64,000 nucleotides of DNA, taken from contig JAEZUE010000105.1 of assembly GCA_023443455.1 (NCBI GenBank), forward strand, positions 43,898 to 107,897, given 5' to 3'. Both the position numbers and the translations under genes were made by a program. Position 1 is the first letter of the stretch, and each line of letters begins with the position of its first letter. The notes beneath the pieces are model-generated. The model was not told the origin of the DNA and searched no databases. It worked only from the letters and a program-made list of their open reading frames with translations. The DNA comes from Verrucomicrobiota bacterium (GTDB lineage Bacteria; Verrucomicrobiota; Verrucomicrobiia; Opitutales; Opitutaceae). Below are positions 16,274 through 25,750 of the stretch, one piece after another.

Positions 16274-17782
16274 TCACTCCGTCGCCACGACGGGCGCCAA
16301 CACCCGGCGAAGCTCCGCGGCGAGCTCGGACAGGCAATACGGCTTCGTGACCCGGCCCCCGAAACCATGACGGCGAAACTCGCGCAGCACCGGATCATCG
16401 ACATAACCGCTCGACACGATCACCCGCACATCCGGGTCGATCTCACGCAACCGCCGCACCGTTTCCAGCGCCCCCTGTCCCGCCGGCACCGTGAGGTCGA
16501 GTATCACCAGATCGAAACGTCGGCCGTCGGCAAGCGCCCCCCCATACGCCTCGACCGCCGCCGCCCCGTCGCCCACGGCCTCCGCATCCAAACCGATGCG
16601 ACCGAGCAGGCGCACGCTCATCGCCCGGATCGCCTCCTCGTCATCCATGAACAGCACCCGGCCGCTCAGCCGCTCGACCTCCGACTCGTCGGGCACGTCG
16701 CCGAGCTCCGCCCCCGGCGAGGCTGGCAGGTAGAGGCGAAACGCGGCCCCGAGCCCCGGGACCGACTCCACCCGCAACGCCCCACGATGACGCCGCGCGA
16801 TCATCTGCGAGGTCGCCAACCCGAGCCCCGACCCCGTCGCCTTGGTCGTGAAATAGGGCTGGAAGATCCGCGCCATGTCCTCGGGCCGGATGCCCGGCCC
16901 TTCGTCGCGCACCTCGATTTCGACATACGGATACGCCCCGAGCCCGAGCCGGGTCGCCTCCGGCGGCGCGAGGTTCCGCCCCCCGACCCGTACGACCCCG
17001 CCGCCCGGCATCGCCTGCACGGCATTGAGCACGAGATTCTGCACCACCTGGCCGATCTGGCCGGCGTCCGCCTCGACCGGCCAGAGTCCGCGCTCGATCG
17101 ACGATTCGCACCGCACCCGCGAGCCTTGCCGCGCAAAGCGCGCCGACTCGAGCACGCATTCCCCGGCATCGAGCAGCCGCCGCACCGGCTCGCCGCCCTT
17201 GGCGAAGGTGAGCAGCTGATGCGTGAGCTCACGTGCCCGCGCCGCGGCCTTCTCCGCCTCGGAGAGCCACTCCTGCACCGAACCGTCCAGCTCGGAATCC
17301 AGCCGCGCCAGGCTCAGGTTTCCCAACAGCGCCGTGAGCAGGTTGTTGAAATCGTGCGCCACCCCGCCGGCGAGCAGCTCGAGCGACTCCCGTTTCGCAT
17401 CGCGCAACAGGTCGTCGTCGCTCCGCCGCATCTCGCAACAGCCCACGGGCAGGGCCGTCACCAGCAACCAGCCGCCGGAGTCGCCCTCCAGCCGGGTCGG
17501 CACGACGGGCGTGCGCACGACCGTGCCATCGCAACGCCGCAGCAGCCACGATTGGCAACCGCCTTCCGACGCCGCAGGGGGCACTCCATCATGGAGCCGA
17601 TGCCCACGCATCTCGCCCGACAAGCAGCCGAGATGGCGACAGGCGGCGCCATTCGCCACCCGGACCTCCAGCGTATCCGGATCGCAGATCCAAACGGGAA
17701 AGGGCTGGGCCCGCAGCAAGCGCTCGGCCGACAGGCCCGCGAGCGGGTTATGGTCCGGGGAATTCGGCGGCGTGGGAGGCAT
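16274..17782 (-). CDS. Cytoplasmic hybrid sensor histidine kinase with C-terminal receiver
   Basis: The 502-residue protein has a PAS-like N-terminal region (about 17-115), a HisKA dimerisation domain with the phospho-accepting H143 in GGVAHDFNNLLTALLGN, and a HATPase domain with N-box N253 (NLVLNAVQAMP), DEGPGI (293-298) and GSGLGLA (317-323). It ends in a receiver domain (about 374-495) with acidic pair DDE at 380-382, acceptor D429 in VILDLTVPAG, and conserved lysine in TKPY. No membrane helix is seen. HDFNN kinases of this type often feed an NtrC-like partner or a phosphorelay, but none is nearby. It converges on mnmA and is divergent from the copper ATPase; no link is implied. Confidence 0.88.
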   Translation of the reverse strand: MPPTPPNSPDHNPLAGLSAERLLRAQPFPVWICDPDTLEVRVANGAACRHLGCLSGEMRGHRLHDGVPPAASEGGCQSWLLRRCDGTVVRTPVVPTRLEGDSGGWLLVTALPVGCCEMRRSDDDLLRDAKRESLELLAGGVAHDFNNLLTALLGNLSLARLDSELDGSVQEWLSEAEKAAARARELTHQLLTFAKGGEPVRRLLDAGECVLESARFARQGSRVRCESSIERGLWPVEADAGQIGQVVQNLVLNAVQAMPGGGVVRVGGRNLAPPEATRLGLGAYPYVEIEVRDEGPGIRPEDMARIFQPYFTTKATGSGLGLATSQMIARRHRGALRVESVPGLGAAFRLYLPASPGAELGDVPDESEVERLSGRVLFMDDEEAIRAMSVRLLGRIGLDAEAVGDGAAAVEAYGGALADGRRFDLVILDLTVPAGQGALETVRRLREIDPDVRVIVSSGYVDDPVLREFRRHGFGGRVTKPYCLSELAAELRRVLAPVVATE

Positions 17783-18107
17783 GGCCGTTCAGTCTCCGGC
17801 GGGACGGGCAACAAAGAATCGCCGCACCGAAGGCGGCGCCGTTCGCGGACAACGGAAGGAGTTCCGAGGATTGGGGATGTGCATGTGTGGGAGGACGAGT
17901 TCTTCGCCCGGGGAGGGGGTTGCACTGGGGGCTATGTCGCGCCAGGCGCGACACCCGTGACGATTTCCCCAGGCCGGTTACGGGCGAGTCAAAAAGACGG
18001 GAAAAGACCCCACCCCACCGACCCGCCCGACTCTCACAACGTTTTGACAACCCACACTGCAACCGGTTTGCGCCCCGCCCCCAAGATCCCTCCACTCTCC
18101 GCCGCCG
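17783..18107. promoter_or_regulatory. Divergent promoter region with a 19-nt palindrome
   Basis: This 325-nt gap separates the divergent kinase and copper ATPase genes. Positions 17935-17953 form a perfect palindrome TGTCGCGCC-A-GGCGCGACA, which could be an operator or a hairpin. No other gene or clear promoter hexamers are seen. The link of the palindrome to either gene is speculative. Confidence 0.4.
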
Positions 18108-20159
18108 ATGCATTCGGAAACAACCATCCCGCCCTCCGCCAGCCAGCCCGTCTACATGGGCCTGCCGGCCTTCACCGTGCTCCTGCCACGTCTCTGGGTG
18201 GCGCTCCCGCTCACGCTCGCGGTGGCCGCACTCGCGATGGGCCCGATGCTGCCGCCGCCGCTGCGCATCGCCGACGGTCTCGATCCCCACGTCAACGGCT
18301 GGTTCCAGGCCGCACTCACCACTCCGGTGTTCTGGTGGAGCGGCTGGTTTTTCCTGCAACGCTTCGTGCGCTCCTGGCGCACCCTCGACTTCAACATGTT
18401 CACGCTCACGGTCACCGGCACCGGCTCGGCGTACTTCTTCAGCCTCTTCGCGCTCCTCTTCCCCCACGCACTGCCCTCCACCCTCGCCACCGGAGGCCAT
18501 CCCCCGCTCTACTTCGAATCGGCGGCGATGATCACCGCACTGGTGCTTGTCGGCCAGATCCTCGAGCAACGCGCCCATGCCCGCACCGGCGACGCGATCC
18601 GCGCCCTCATCGCCCTCGCTCCGCCGACCGCCAACCGCCTGCGCGCCGACGGCACCGAAGAAACCGTGCCGATCGCCGTGGTGCAAGTCGGCGACCGGCT
18701 CCGCATCCGCCCGGGCGAACGCATCCCCGCCGACGGCGTCGTCCTCTCCGGCACCGGCACGATCGACGAATCGATGCTCACCGGTGAACCGGTCCCCGCG
18801 GACAAACAGCCCGGCGACGCCGTCACCGGCGGCACCGTGAACGGCACGGGCGCACTCGTCATCGCCACCCGCAAGGTCGGCGCGGATACGGTGCTCGCGC
18901 AGATAATCCGGCTGGTCGAGGCCGCCGAGGATGCGGCGCCCCCGATCCAGCGCATCGCCGACCGGGTGATCGACTTCTTCGTGCCGGCGATCCTCGGTGC
19001 CGCCGCCGCCACCTTCGCCGGCTGGCTGCTGGTCGGCGGCGCCGCGGCGCTCCCCGCCGCCCTCGCCCACGCGGTGTCCGTGCTCATCGTCGCCTGCCCC
19101 TGTGCCCTCGGTTTGGCGACACCGGTCTCCATCGTCACCGGCATCGGCCGGGGCGCGCGCGCCGGCGTGCTCGTGCGCGACGCCACCGCCCTCGAACTCC
19201 TCGCAACCTGCGACACGCTCGTCGTCGACAAGACCGGCACCCTGACCGAGGGCCGGCCCGAGGTGGTCGCGCTCGCGGCGATCACCGGCCTCACGGACAC
19301 GGAGCTGCTCGCCCGCGCCGCCGCACTCGAGTCCGGCAGCGAGCACCCCCTGGCCAGGGCGATCGTACGCGAGTCGGCCGCCCGCGGTCTCGCCCTCCCG
19401 GCGGCCGACGCCTTCACGGCCGTCCCCGGCGCCGGCATCCGCGCCACGGTCGCCGGCGTCCCCCTGCGTATCGGGAAATTGAACTGGCTCGCACTGCCGC
19501 CGCCTCCGGCACTCGCCGCCATCGCGCGCGAGGCCGAGACGGCCGGACGCACGGTCGTGTGGTTGGCCGACGATGACCGGGTGCTCGGCTGCATCGCCCT
19601 CGCCGATCGTCCCCGCGCCGATGCCGCGCCCGCCCTGGCGGACCTGCGGGCCCTCGGCCTCGCGCTCGAGATGGCCACCGGCGACAACCGGAACGCCGCC
19701 CGCCGGATCGCGGCCGGGCTCGGTCTGCCGGAACCCCATGCCGAGATGACTCCGGCCGGCAAGCAGCTCTTGGTCGAGAAACTCGGGCTCGACGGCCGAC
19801 GCGTCTGTTTCGCCGGCGACGGGATCAACGACGCCCCCGCGCTCGCCGCCGCGCGTGTCGGCATCGCCATGGGCCACGGCACCGACATCGCGATCGAGAC
19901 TGCCGGTCTGGTGCTGCTCCACGGCGACCTGCGTGGGCTGGCCCGCGCGGTCCGCCTGGCCCGGGCGGTGTTGCGCAACATCCGCCAGAATCTCTTCTGG
20001 GCGTTCTTCTACAACCTGCTCGGCGTGCCGCTGGCCGCGGGGCTTTTTCTGTGCTGGCCCGGCTGGTCGCTCCCGCCGATGTTCGCGGCCGTGGCGATGA
20101 GCCTCAGCTCGCTCACCGTGGTCGGCAACGCCCTGCGCCTGCGCCGGCTCGCGCTTTGA
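18108..20159 (+). CDS. Copper-translocating P1B-type ATPase without N-terminal metal-binding domain
   Basis: The 683-residue inner-membrane pump exports Cu+/Ag+. The metal-site motif CPC is at 330-332 (ACPCALGLATP), the phosphorylated Asp is D374 in DKTGTLTEG, TGE is at 225-227, an SEHPLA motif lies in the nucleotide-binding domain, and GDGINDAPAL precedes the last helices. Six membrane segments can be placed before D374 and two at the end. The protein begins about 20 residues before the first helix, with no CxxC heavy-metal-associated domain. No copper chaperone, regulator or CopZ lies next to it in the window. Translation probably starts at the ATG at 18108; no ribosome site is clear. Confidence 0.92.
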   Translation: MHSETTIPPSASQPVYMGLPAFTVLLPRLWVALPLTLAVAALAMGPMLPPPLRIADGLDPHVNGWFQAALTTPVFWWSGWFFLQRFVRSWRTLDFNMFTLTVTGTGSAYFFSLFALLFPHALPSTLATGGHPPLYFESAAMITALVLVGQILEQRAHARTGDAIRALIALAPPTANRLRADGTEETVPIAVVQVGDRLRIRPGERIPADGVVLSGTGTIDESMLTGEPVPADKQPGDAVTGGTVNGTGALVIATRKVGADTVLAQIIRLVEAAEDAAPPIQRIADRVIDFFVPAILGAAAATFAGWLLVGGAAALPAALAHAVSVLIVACPCALGLATPVSIVTGIGRGARAGVLVRDATALELLATCDTLVVDKTGTLTEGRPEVVALAAITGLTDTELLARAAALESGSEHPLARAIVRESAARGLALPAADAFTAVPGAGIRATVAGVPLRIGKLNWLALPPPPALAAIAREAETAGRTVVWLADDDRVLGCIALADRPRADAAPALADLRALGLALEMATGDNRNAARRIAAGLGLPEPHAEMTPAGKQLLVEKLGLDGRRVCFAGDGINDAPALAAARVGIAMGHGTDIAIETAGLVLLHGDLRGLARAVRLARAVLRNIRQNLFWAFFYNLLGVPLAAGLFLCWPGWSLPPMFAAVAMSLSSLTVVGNALRLRRLAL

Positions 20160-20205
20160 AACACCGCCACGCAACCTTCCCCGATTTCGCGCGTCTCACT
20201 TCCCG

Positions 20206-20655
20206 ATGAAGCTCCGCCCCACCGTCCTCCTGCTCCTCGCCGTCACCGCAGTTCTCGCCGGTTGCAGCACCACCGCCAGCCGCATCCGGGAGAAACCGGA
20301 AGTCTTCGCGGCGCTGCCCGCGGAAGACCAGGCAAGGCTCAGGCAGGGAACCGTCGCGATCGGCGACACGCCCGACATGGTCTACATCGCCATCGGCACG
20401 CCGACACGCCGCCAGGACAAGCAGGTGCCGGCCGGCCGCGAGACCACGTGGATCTACCGTTCGTATTACGAACGCTACGACGGCGACGTCTTCACCGGCT
20501 ATCGGCGCCGGATGGGCATCGACCCGCGCACGGGCCGGCGGATCATCTTTCTCGAGCCCTGCTACACCGAGGTCTACCACGCCGAGAGCGAGGAGCACCT
20601 GCGCGTCACCTTCGAAAACGACCGCGTGACCGCGATCGAGGAACTCAAGCGCTGA
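20206..20655 (+). CDS. Small outer-membrane-type lipoprotein (SmpA/OmlA-like)
   Basis: The 149-residue product has a lipoprotein signal peptide with lipobox LAGC and the lipidated cysteine at residue 20. The mature part has a segment QGTVAIGDTPDMVYIAIGTP that resembles the start of the SmpA/OmlA (BamE-like) fold, where a short helix-turn precedes a strand, and continues with WIYRSY. Family assignment is tentative; the function is unknown. It lies 46 nt after the copper ATPase in the same direction and may be cotranscribed. Confidence 0.7.
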   Translation: MKLRPTVLLLLAVTAVLAGCSTTASRIREKPEVFAALPAEDQARLRQGTVAIGDTPDMVYIAIGTPTRRQDKQVPAGRETTWIYRSYYERYDGDVFTGYRRRMGIDPRTGRRIIFLEPCYTEVYHAESEEHLRVTFENDRVTAIEELKR

Positions 20656-20762
20656 ACGAAAGCGCCCCGGCGCGTCCCTCGCCGCGGGTGGACGCGCTTG
20701 TCCCAAGCGCGTGCCGGCGGAAGCCTGTATCGTCTACCCGGAGGCGTGCACCTACCATCGAC

Positions 20763-20802
20763 GTTCAATGTTCGATGTTCAGTGTTCGATGTTCAGTGTT
20801 CG
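20763..20802. repeat. TTCAGTGTTCGATG tandem tract, overlapping a gene end
   Basis: A 14-nt unit (CGATGTTCAGTGTT) occurs twice in tandem, flanked by decayed copies. It overlaps the 3' end of the inositol-monophosphatase-family gene and provides its stop codon. Related tracts lie at about 31491-31526, 41157-41193 and, reversed, near 63754. Confidence 0.75.
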
Positions 20803-21830
20803 CAGCGCCCGGCATTCGCCCCACCCAGCAGCTCGTCGCACACGGCGCGCAACACCGGCCGCACCCGCTCGGCCAACGCCCGGTTCGCATAACCCACCCA
20901 CGCCACCGGCGTGGTCGTGTCGAGCGGAGCATCGAGCGGCGAACCATCCGGCTGCTCCACCACCCCGCCCAGCTCCTCCAGCAACAGCGCCGTGCAAATG
21001 TCGTAGGGATGGCAGGCCAGCGGTGAAGCCAGCCCCAATGCCCGGAACGCCAACGGGCGCAGATCCACCACCAAGCGATCCCGGCCGGCCATCAGCTCGA
21101 AGACTTGCCCGCCGCTGCTCAGGTACTGGTCGTCGAACACCATCGAGACGACACCGGTCCCAACCTCGCCGAGCCGCTGGAGCAACGCCTCCTCCACCCG
21201 CGCGAGCAGCACCTTCCCCTCGGGAAAGAACTTCACGACCGACACGAAACCATTGCGCAGATCCGACGCCCGCGACGGCTGCAACGACAGCGGCACCCGC
21301 CCGCGGCGGATAAGGTCGAACGACTCCGCGACCACGCCGGCCCCACGCACCGCGCTCACCTGATCCGACCGCCACTGTTTCGAAGTCGGAATCTCGGTCA
21401 TCGAGGCAACCACGACATCGGCCAGCGATGTCGCCAGCCCCTTCTGCGGCGCCAACGCCGCCAAGAACCACGCCGAGCGCTTGTCGTACATCAACCCCCG
21501 CGTGCCATCGATCGGATCGATGATGACCTTCCATTTCGTGGTCTCGACCGGGGTGCCTCGAGGAAACGTCAAACGCTCCCCCTCGGCGATCCCCTCCATG
21601 ACCACCTCCACGGGTTCATCGGCCGGCCAATTCACCGCGAACCACTCCGCGATCGCCTCCTCCCCGACCCGATCGATCGCATAGATCGTGTCCGCCGAAG
21701 TCACCGCGGCGACGGTCGCCAGCGCATCGGTCGTCCGCGCGAGCCGCGCCGCCGCCAGCACCTGATCGCGCACCGTCACGCCGAGGGAACTAAGTAAAGC
21801 ACGCGGAGCTTCGTGGAAAGGGCTGTTCAT
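20793..21830 (-). CDS. Inositol monophosphatase family protein
   Basis: The 345-residue protein carries the Mg-dependent phosphatase signature of the IMPase/FBPase superfamily: IDPIDGTRG at about residues 113-121, with MEGIAEG upstream as the probable acidic metal ligand, and a distal PYDICTALLLEELGG in the position of the second signature (family form WDxAAxxxxxxxAGG). The usual Trp and Ala residues of that signature differ. The substrate is unknown; myo-inositol-1-phosphate and related sugars are possible. ATG at 21830 was preferred over 21860, giving MNSPFHEAP. The last codons (CEH) and TGA are encoded by the TTCAGTGTTCG repeat tract, so the C-terminus has been altered by the repeat. Confidence 0.78.
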   Translation of the reverse strand: MNSPFHEAPRALLSSLGVTVRDQVLAAARLARTTDALATVAAVTSADTIYAIDRVGEEAIAEWFAVNWPADEPVEVVMEGIAEGERLTFPRGTPVETTKWKVIIDPIDGTRGLMYDKRSAWFLAALAPQKGLATSLADVVVASMTEIPTSKQWRSDQVSAVRGAGVVAESFDLIRRGRVPLSLQPSRASDLRNGFVSVVKFFPEGKVLLARVEEALLQRLGEVGTGVVSMVFDDQYLSSGGQVFELMAGRDRLVVDLRPLAFRALGLASPLACHPYDICTALLLEELGGVVEQPDGSPLDAPLDTTTPVAWVGYANRALAERVRPVLRAVCDELLGGANAGRCEH

Positions 21831-21943
21831 GCGAGGTTGATTCCTGAACGCCCTAATCACGGAGGCAAGAACGCTGCGCCACAGGCCCCCCCCTTGCCGG
21901 CCCGCTCCGAACGGGCGACACGCACGGACTATTGGACGTCGGA

Positions 21944-24900
21944 TCAGAATCCTGCCGCGCTCAGCGTGCTGGCGTCAGCCGACACACTCGGGCGCAGGAA
22001 CGCGAACGACTTCTGGCTATAATCACGAGCCTTCGGCGTTCCGGGAGGAAAGATACCCAAAGTCAGCTGCTTATGGAGCCGGACCGCCGGAATCGCACTA
22101 TCACCGTGGCCGTGGTAGTACACCTGAATATCCCTAGTCTGATCACGGCCATAGGCACCCTTGATGTGCTGGATCTCGCTATGGAACATACCGACAACTG
22201 CGCCCTTGATGCAGATCGGACTGGTCGTGCTGTTGTAGTAGTTGCCCCAGTTCTCAAGCGCGTGCAGGAAGAACTCGAATATGGGATACTCGCCGGTGAG
22301 GATGCAGGCGGAGATCTCGACCTGCCCATCCTCGACCTTGCGTAGGCTGCCCGAAGTCCAGTTCCCACCATCGAATGAATTCAGGAATCTATTACCTCTG
22401 TTTCCATCAACTATATTATAGTTCTTGTACTTCTGAACGGTCTCCCATCTTCTTGTGTTCCTGTTGTACACTTGTTCCGTTCCATCCGGAACAGCCTTCG
22501 TCGTATTTTTCGGCTTGCCCCAGGTGTCGGAAAGGATGGTCAGCGTGTCCGAGAACAGGCCCGCAGAGACTTCGCCCCAGCCAGTGTCGTTCTCCGCATA
22601 GGCTGTTGGGTAGGTTAGGCTGATGTTCGTACCTGTCGCAAAATTGCCGTCGGCATTATAGCTGCCGATCACATACAGGGGGGCGTTGGTCGATATCGAC
22701 AGGCCGGTAACCTCCGCGACGGCGGGCAGCTTCTTCCCATTTACCAGCACCAGAGCAGGAATGGCCCATTTGGCCCTGGCGATCTCCGAATTGTCGTAGC
22801 TCGCCGGATAGCCACGCAGCGATTTGGCAATGGGAAGGATGTTGTCGGTACGATCGGCACGGGTGTCGGTGTCTAGCATGCGATCCGGATGACGTTTCTC
22901 GATCGCCGTGTTGTCGCCGATGGCGAACGCGTAGGAATCTACCGCACTCATATCTCCCGGATAGGGAGTGGTCCCCGATTCATAACAGCGTTTAGAAATG
23001 GCTGCGACAGTTTTCAGCGAAGTCGGAAACTCGACATAAACCAGACCGTTGTAATCGTCCTTATCGCCGACACCGAGCAAGGTACGGAACGCCACCGCCA
23101 CCGCCGAGGTGTCCGTGCCGTCGAGCACCTCCTTGAGGGCCGCGATATTGATCGTGACTGGTGAAACGCCTCGGCCCAAGCGGCAGTCGAAGAAGCCATG
23201 CCCCGGAGCCTGTTGCAACGGGTCGATATTGCCCGTTTTCGTCGAGGCGGTGGTGGTGTCTGTGATGAGCTCCGGCGCCGTCGCCGAACCAAGGGCCAAC
23301 GTGTAGTCGGGGGCGAATTTGCCGGTACTTGTGTCGTAACTGTAGGGAAGCGCAAAACCCGTCACATACCCGGCAGCCTGCAACGAGCCCAATCCGCTGG
23401 CACCGGCATGAGGCCACGTGCCGGAGTCGACGGTCGCAGTGCCAACAGACGTGATGGTGACTCCGCCATTATCGATGGCATAGGTGCCAGGATCGATCTT
23501 GAACTCCTCGAAGAGCCCCTGCAGGTGCGGATTGGCCGCATTGGCACCAGCCACCCTGGTCGTATCGATCACATTGGTCGCGATCTCATATTGGGCGTTC
23601 GGCGCATCGGCAGGCGTCCACGTCTGAACTTTCGTCTGGCCGATCACGCCAGGAGGCAGCGGAAGGGCCACCCAGTTGGCATCGTTCTGATCGTCAACCA
23701 ACTTCTTGTAGGCTTTGACGATCCACTTGTAGGTACGTTCCGTCGTGTCGACGTCGCCGAGGACGTTGGTCGTCCCAGCATAGTCGGCAAGACACTCGAC
23801 CCGGAAGAGCAATGTGGCCTTGCGGGCGAACTGGTAGAAATTGTCCGTGTTGTAGGCGTCGTGCGTGGTGTCGGTAATATTGGGATGAAGCAGCACATAG
23901 GTGCCGTTGGCGAACTCGTTGACAGCGGAGGTCGACGCATCGTCGAGCCGGTATTTCTCGCAACCGGGCGGGAGCATGGCCGCGACATCATGCGACTTAT
24001 CCATAAGATTGCCCTTGAAGGTCGTCAGGGCCTTCACCTTCCAGTCCGTCATCCGCGAATCGAAATCGGTGTCCAGTTGCGCATACTTTGCGTGGGCCGA
24101 AACTGGGTCGGTCGGGTCGGAAGTAATGATCTTCAGAGTCTCGGTATTTGTAGCCGCCAACTTGATATTCTCGTCGTATAAGTCGCGGAAATCCAACTCG
24201 CTATCCGCGTTCTCAGGGCAATAGCCGTACGGGTCGGCACCATAACCGCCACTACCGATATCCGTCTCAAAGGCAGTGCCGCGATAGAAACGACCGGCAC
24301 AGGTCACAAGCCCGTAATATTTGGCGTTGTCTTCATTATGGGCGTTGATCACCAAGTTGCCATTGGTGTGAACACCACCGAGGATGGGGTAGCCGCGATG
24401 GAGGTGAAGCTGCCCCTGAAAGTTGATCGCCTTCTGGAACATCGGCACCTCGTCAAAGGCCATCTCCTTCTGGATGTAGGCGGTGTATTTCACACGGCTT
24501 CCGGGCATCGACGCAGTGACCCGCGCAACCACGGGCACGGTCCGCTCGAAGACGATCTGACCGTCAAGATCGTTGAACCGCGAACCGGACACCGACTCCT
24601 TCACCGTGAATTGCCGGGATTTGCTGGCGGGCAAGATACGCACGGAGAGCTCCGAAAACTCGATCGTGCTGGTGGCATCCCCAAAACCAGAAGGCGCGGG
24701 AATCGCAGCGGTCAAGAAGGCCTTCGCGTTGGAGTCGAAGGTGAACTCGGCATAGGTCCCTTCGGTCTGGGGAATGTGTTCACTTTTCTCGATGCTCCTG
24801 CGCTTCACGTCGTTGGAAACATAGGCGAAGGCGTAGTCCATCGCCGTCTCGGCCACATTGTTGGCTTGGAACTGCAGCTCCCGCCGTACCGCCATGTTGC

Positions 24901-25003
24901 GCTGGAAGTTGATGAGTCCATAGACGCTCACGGCGACCAGGGAGATCGCGAACGTTGCGAGGAGAACGACAGCAAGGGTGCTGCCCTGTTGCGTGTTTTT
25001 CAT
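21944..25003 (-). CDS. Very large PilX-like pilus-associated protein (Verru_Chthon cassette A-like)
   Basis: The 1019-residue protein has a PilX-like N-terminus: a short basic/polar leader, a membrane helix at about residues 9-31 (LAVVLLATFAISLVAVSVYG), then an amphipathic helix with RRELQFQANNVAETAMDYAF, typical of minor pseudopilins that bear the GspK/PilX-type start. The remaining ~950 residues are beta-rich, secreted-looking and match no family I recognise. It is the last gene of a three-gene operon with two smaller pseudopilins. Large proteins in this position are known in Verrucomicrobiota as cassette A-type proteins; that link is inferred from layout. Part of the 3' third (about 22370-22510) is noticeably AT-richer than its surroundings. 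Confidence 0.75.
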   Translation of the reverse strand: MKNTQQGSTLAVVLLATFAISLVAVSVYGLINFQRNMAVRRELQFQANNVAETAMDYAFAYVSNDVKRRSIEKSEHIPQTEGTYAEFTFDSNAKAFLTAAIPAPSGFGDATSTIEFSELSVRILPASKSRQFTVKESVSGSRFNDLDGQIVFERTVPVVARVTASMPGSRVKYTAYIQKEMAFDEVPMFQKAINFQGQLHLHRGYPILGGVHTNGNLVINAHNEDNAKYYGLVTCAGRFYRGTAFETDIGSGGYGADPYGYCPENADSELDFRDLYDENIKLAATNTETLKIITSDPTDPVSAHAKYAQLDTDFDSRMTDWKVKALTTFKGNLMDKSHDVAAMLPPGCEKYRLDDASTSAVNEFANGTYVLLHPNITDTTHDAYNTDNFYQFARKATLLFRVECLADYAGTTNVLGDVDTTERTYKWIVKAYKKLVDDQNDANWVALPLPPGVIGQTKVQTWTPADAPNAQYEIATNVIDTTRVAGANAANPHLQGLFEEFKIDPGTYAIDNGGVTITSVGTATVDSGTWPHAGASGLGSLQAAGYVTGFALPYSYDTSTGKFAPDYTLALGSATAPELITDTTTASTKTGNIDPLQQAPGHGFFDCRLGRGVSPVTINIAALKEVLDGTDTSAVAVAFRTLLGVGDKDDYNGLVYVEFPTSLKTVAAISKRCYESGTTPYPGDMSAVDSYAFAIGDNTAIEKRHPDRMLDTDTRADRTDNILPIAKSLRGYPASYDNSEIARAKWAIPALVLVNGKKLPAVAEVTGLSISTNAPLYVIGSYNADGNFATGTNISLTYPTAYAENDTGWGEVSAGLFSDTLTILSDTWGKPKNTTKAVPDGTEQVYNRNTRRWETVQKYKNYNIVDGNRGNRFLNSFDGGNWTSGSLRKVEDGQVEISACILTGEYPIFEFFLHALENWGNYYNSTTSPICIKGAVVGMFHSEIQHIKGAYGRDQTRDIQVYYHGHGDSAIPAVRLHKQLTLGIFPPGTPKARDYSQKSFAFLRPSVSADASTLSAAGF

Positions 25004-25024
25004 GGCAAGGAGACGAAAGAATGG

Positions 25025-25738
25025 TCAGGAACGAATATAAAAGGCCACCTCGATGAGGCGGGTATCCCGCACGCGCCGATGCTGTTTTGCATCCCCGAGG
25101 CAGAGCCGCAAAATGGCCTTGCTGGAGGCATTGCCGCCCGAAAGACCCGGCCAGTAGAAAGCCCCCGTGGTCGCGTCCGCCGCGGCCATGGCGGGAAGGG
25201 TCACGTTGGTGGAGACCGGCTTCAGCTTGAAGGACGAGTGATGTTTCTCGAGAAGCTCCTGAACGGACAATCCCTTCTTGTAGTCGTCGGTAGAGGGATC
25301 CACGACATGTTCGAACATCGAGAGGGATTGCGCGGCCGGGTCGTACACATAGCCGGTCAGTTTCGAACAGGACCATATGCCGCTATCCTTGTCCGGCAAC
25401 CGGAGCGCCAAAACGAGAAAATTGCCCACACTTCTCACGGGGTCGTACGAACGAACCCCTTCCACCCCCTCCGCGGCTATCGTCGTCTTCTCGAAATCGG
25501 AATAGACGACCAGCTCGGTGGCCGTGCGGCTGTCGAACACCAGACGGTTCGACAAACCCCAGTGCGTGAGATCGTTGCCGCTCACATTTGAAGTCTTCGT
25601 CGCGATCGCCATTCCCTCGACAATCAGCCACATCGCACCACCCACGACAATCAACGACACCGCCGAGGCGACCATGATCTCGACCAGCGTCATGCCGCGT
25701 CGCCGCTTGGAACCAGTCCATTGTGTTTTGGTTTGCAT
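25025..25738 (-). CDS. PilW-like pseudopilin
   Basis: The 237-residue protein starts with a basic leader and a prepilin peptidase site: G15 followed by MTLVEIMVASAVSLIVVGG, with the conserved Glu at +5 of the mature protein. The helix continues for about 25 residues, and the rest is a globular C-terminal domain of unknown detail. It is the middle gene of the pseudopilin operon: 12 nt after the PilV-like gene and 21 nt before the large PilX-like gene. It probably forms part of a minor-pilin tip complex. Confidence 0.82.
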   Translation of the reverse strand: MQTKTQWTGSKRRRGMTLVEIMVASAVSLIVVGGAMWLIVEGMAIATKTSNVSGNDLTHWGLSNRLVFDSRTATELVVYSDFEKTTIAAEGVEGVRSYDPVRSVGNFLVLALRLPDKDSGIWSCSKLTGYVYDPAAQSLSMFEHVVDPSTDDYKKGLSVQELLEKHHSSFKLKPVSTNVTLPAMAAADATTGAFYWPGLSGGNASSKAILRLCLGDAKQHRRVRDTRLIEVAFYIRS

Positions 25739-25750
25739 CTCGAAAATGGG

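Noticed and set aside
17748..20174. An 808-codon minus-strand frame over the copper ATPase
   Set aside because: Antisense shadow rich in Gly, Arg and Glu; the plus-strand P-ATPase has all family motifs.
20711..20892. Short open frames giving VQCSMFSVRCSVFDVQCS-like proteins
   Set aside because: They are translations of the TTCAGTGTTCGATG tandem tract; the same string in other frames and places shows it is repeat DNA, not a gene.
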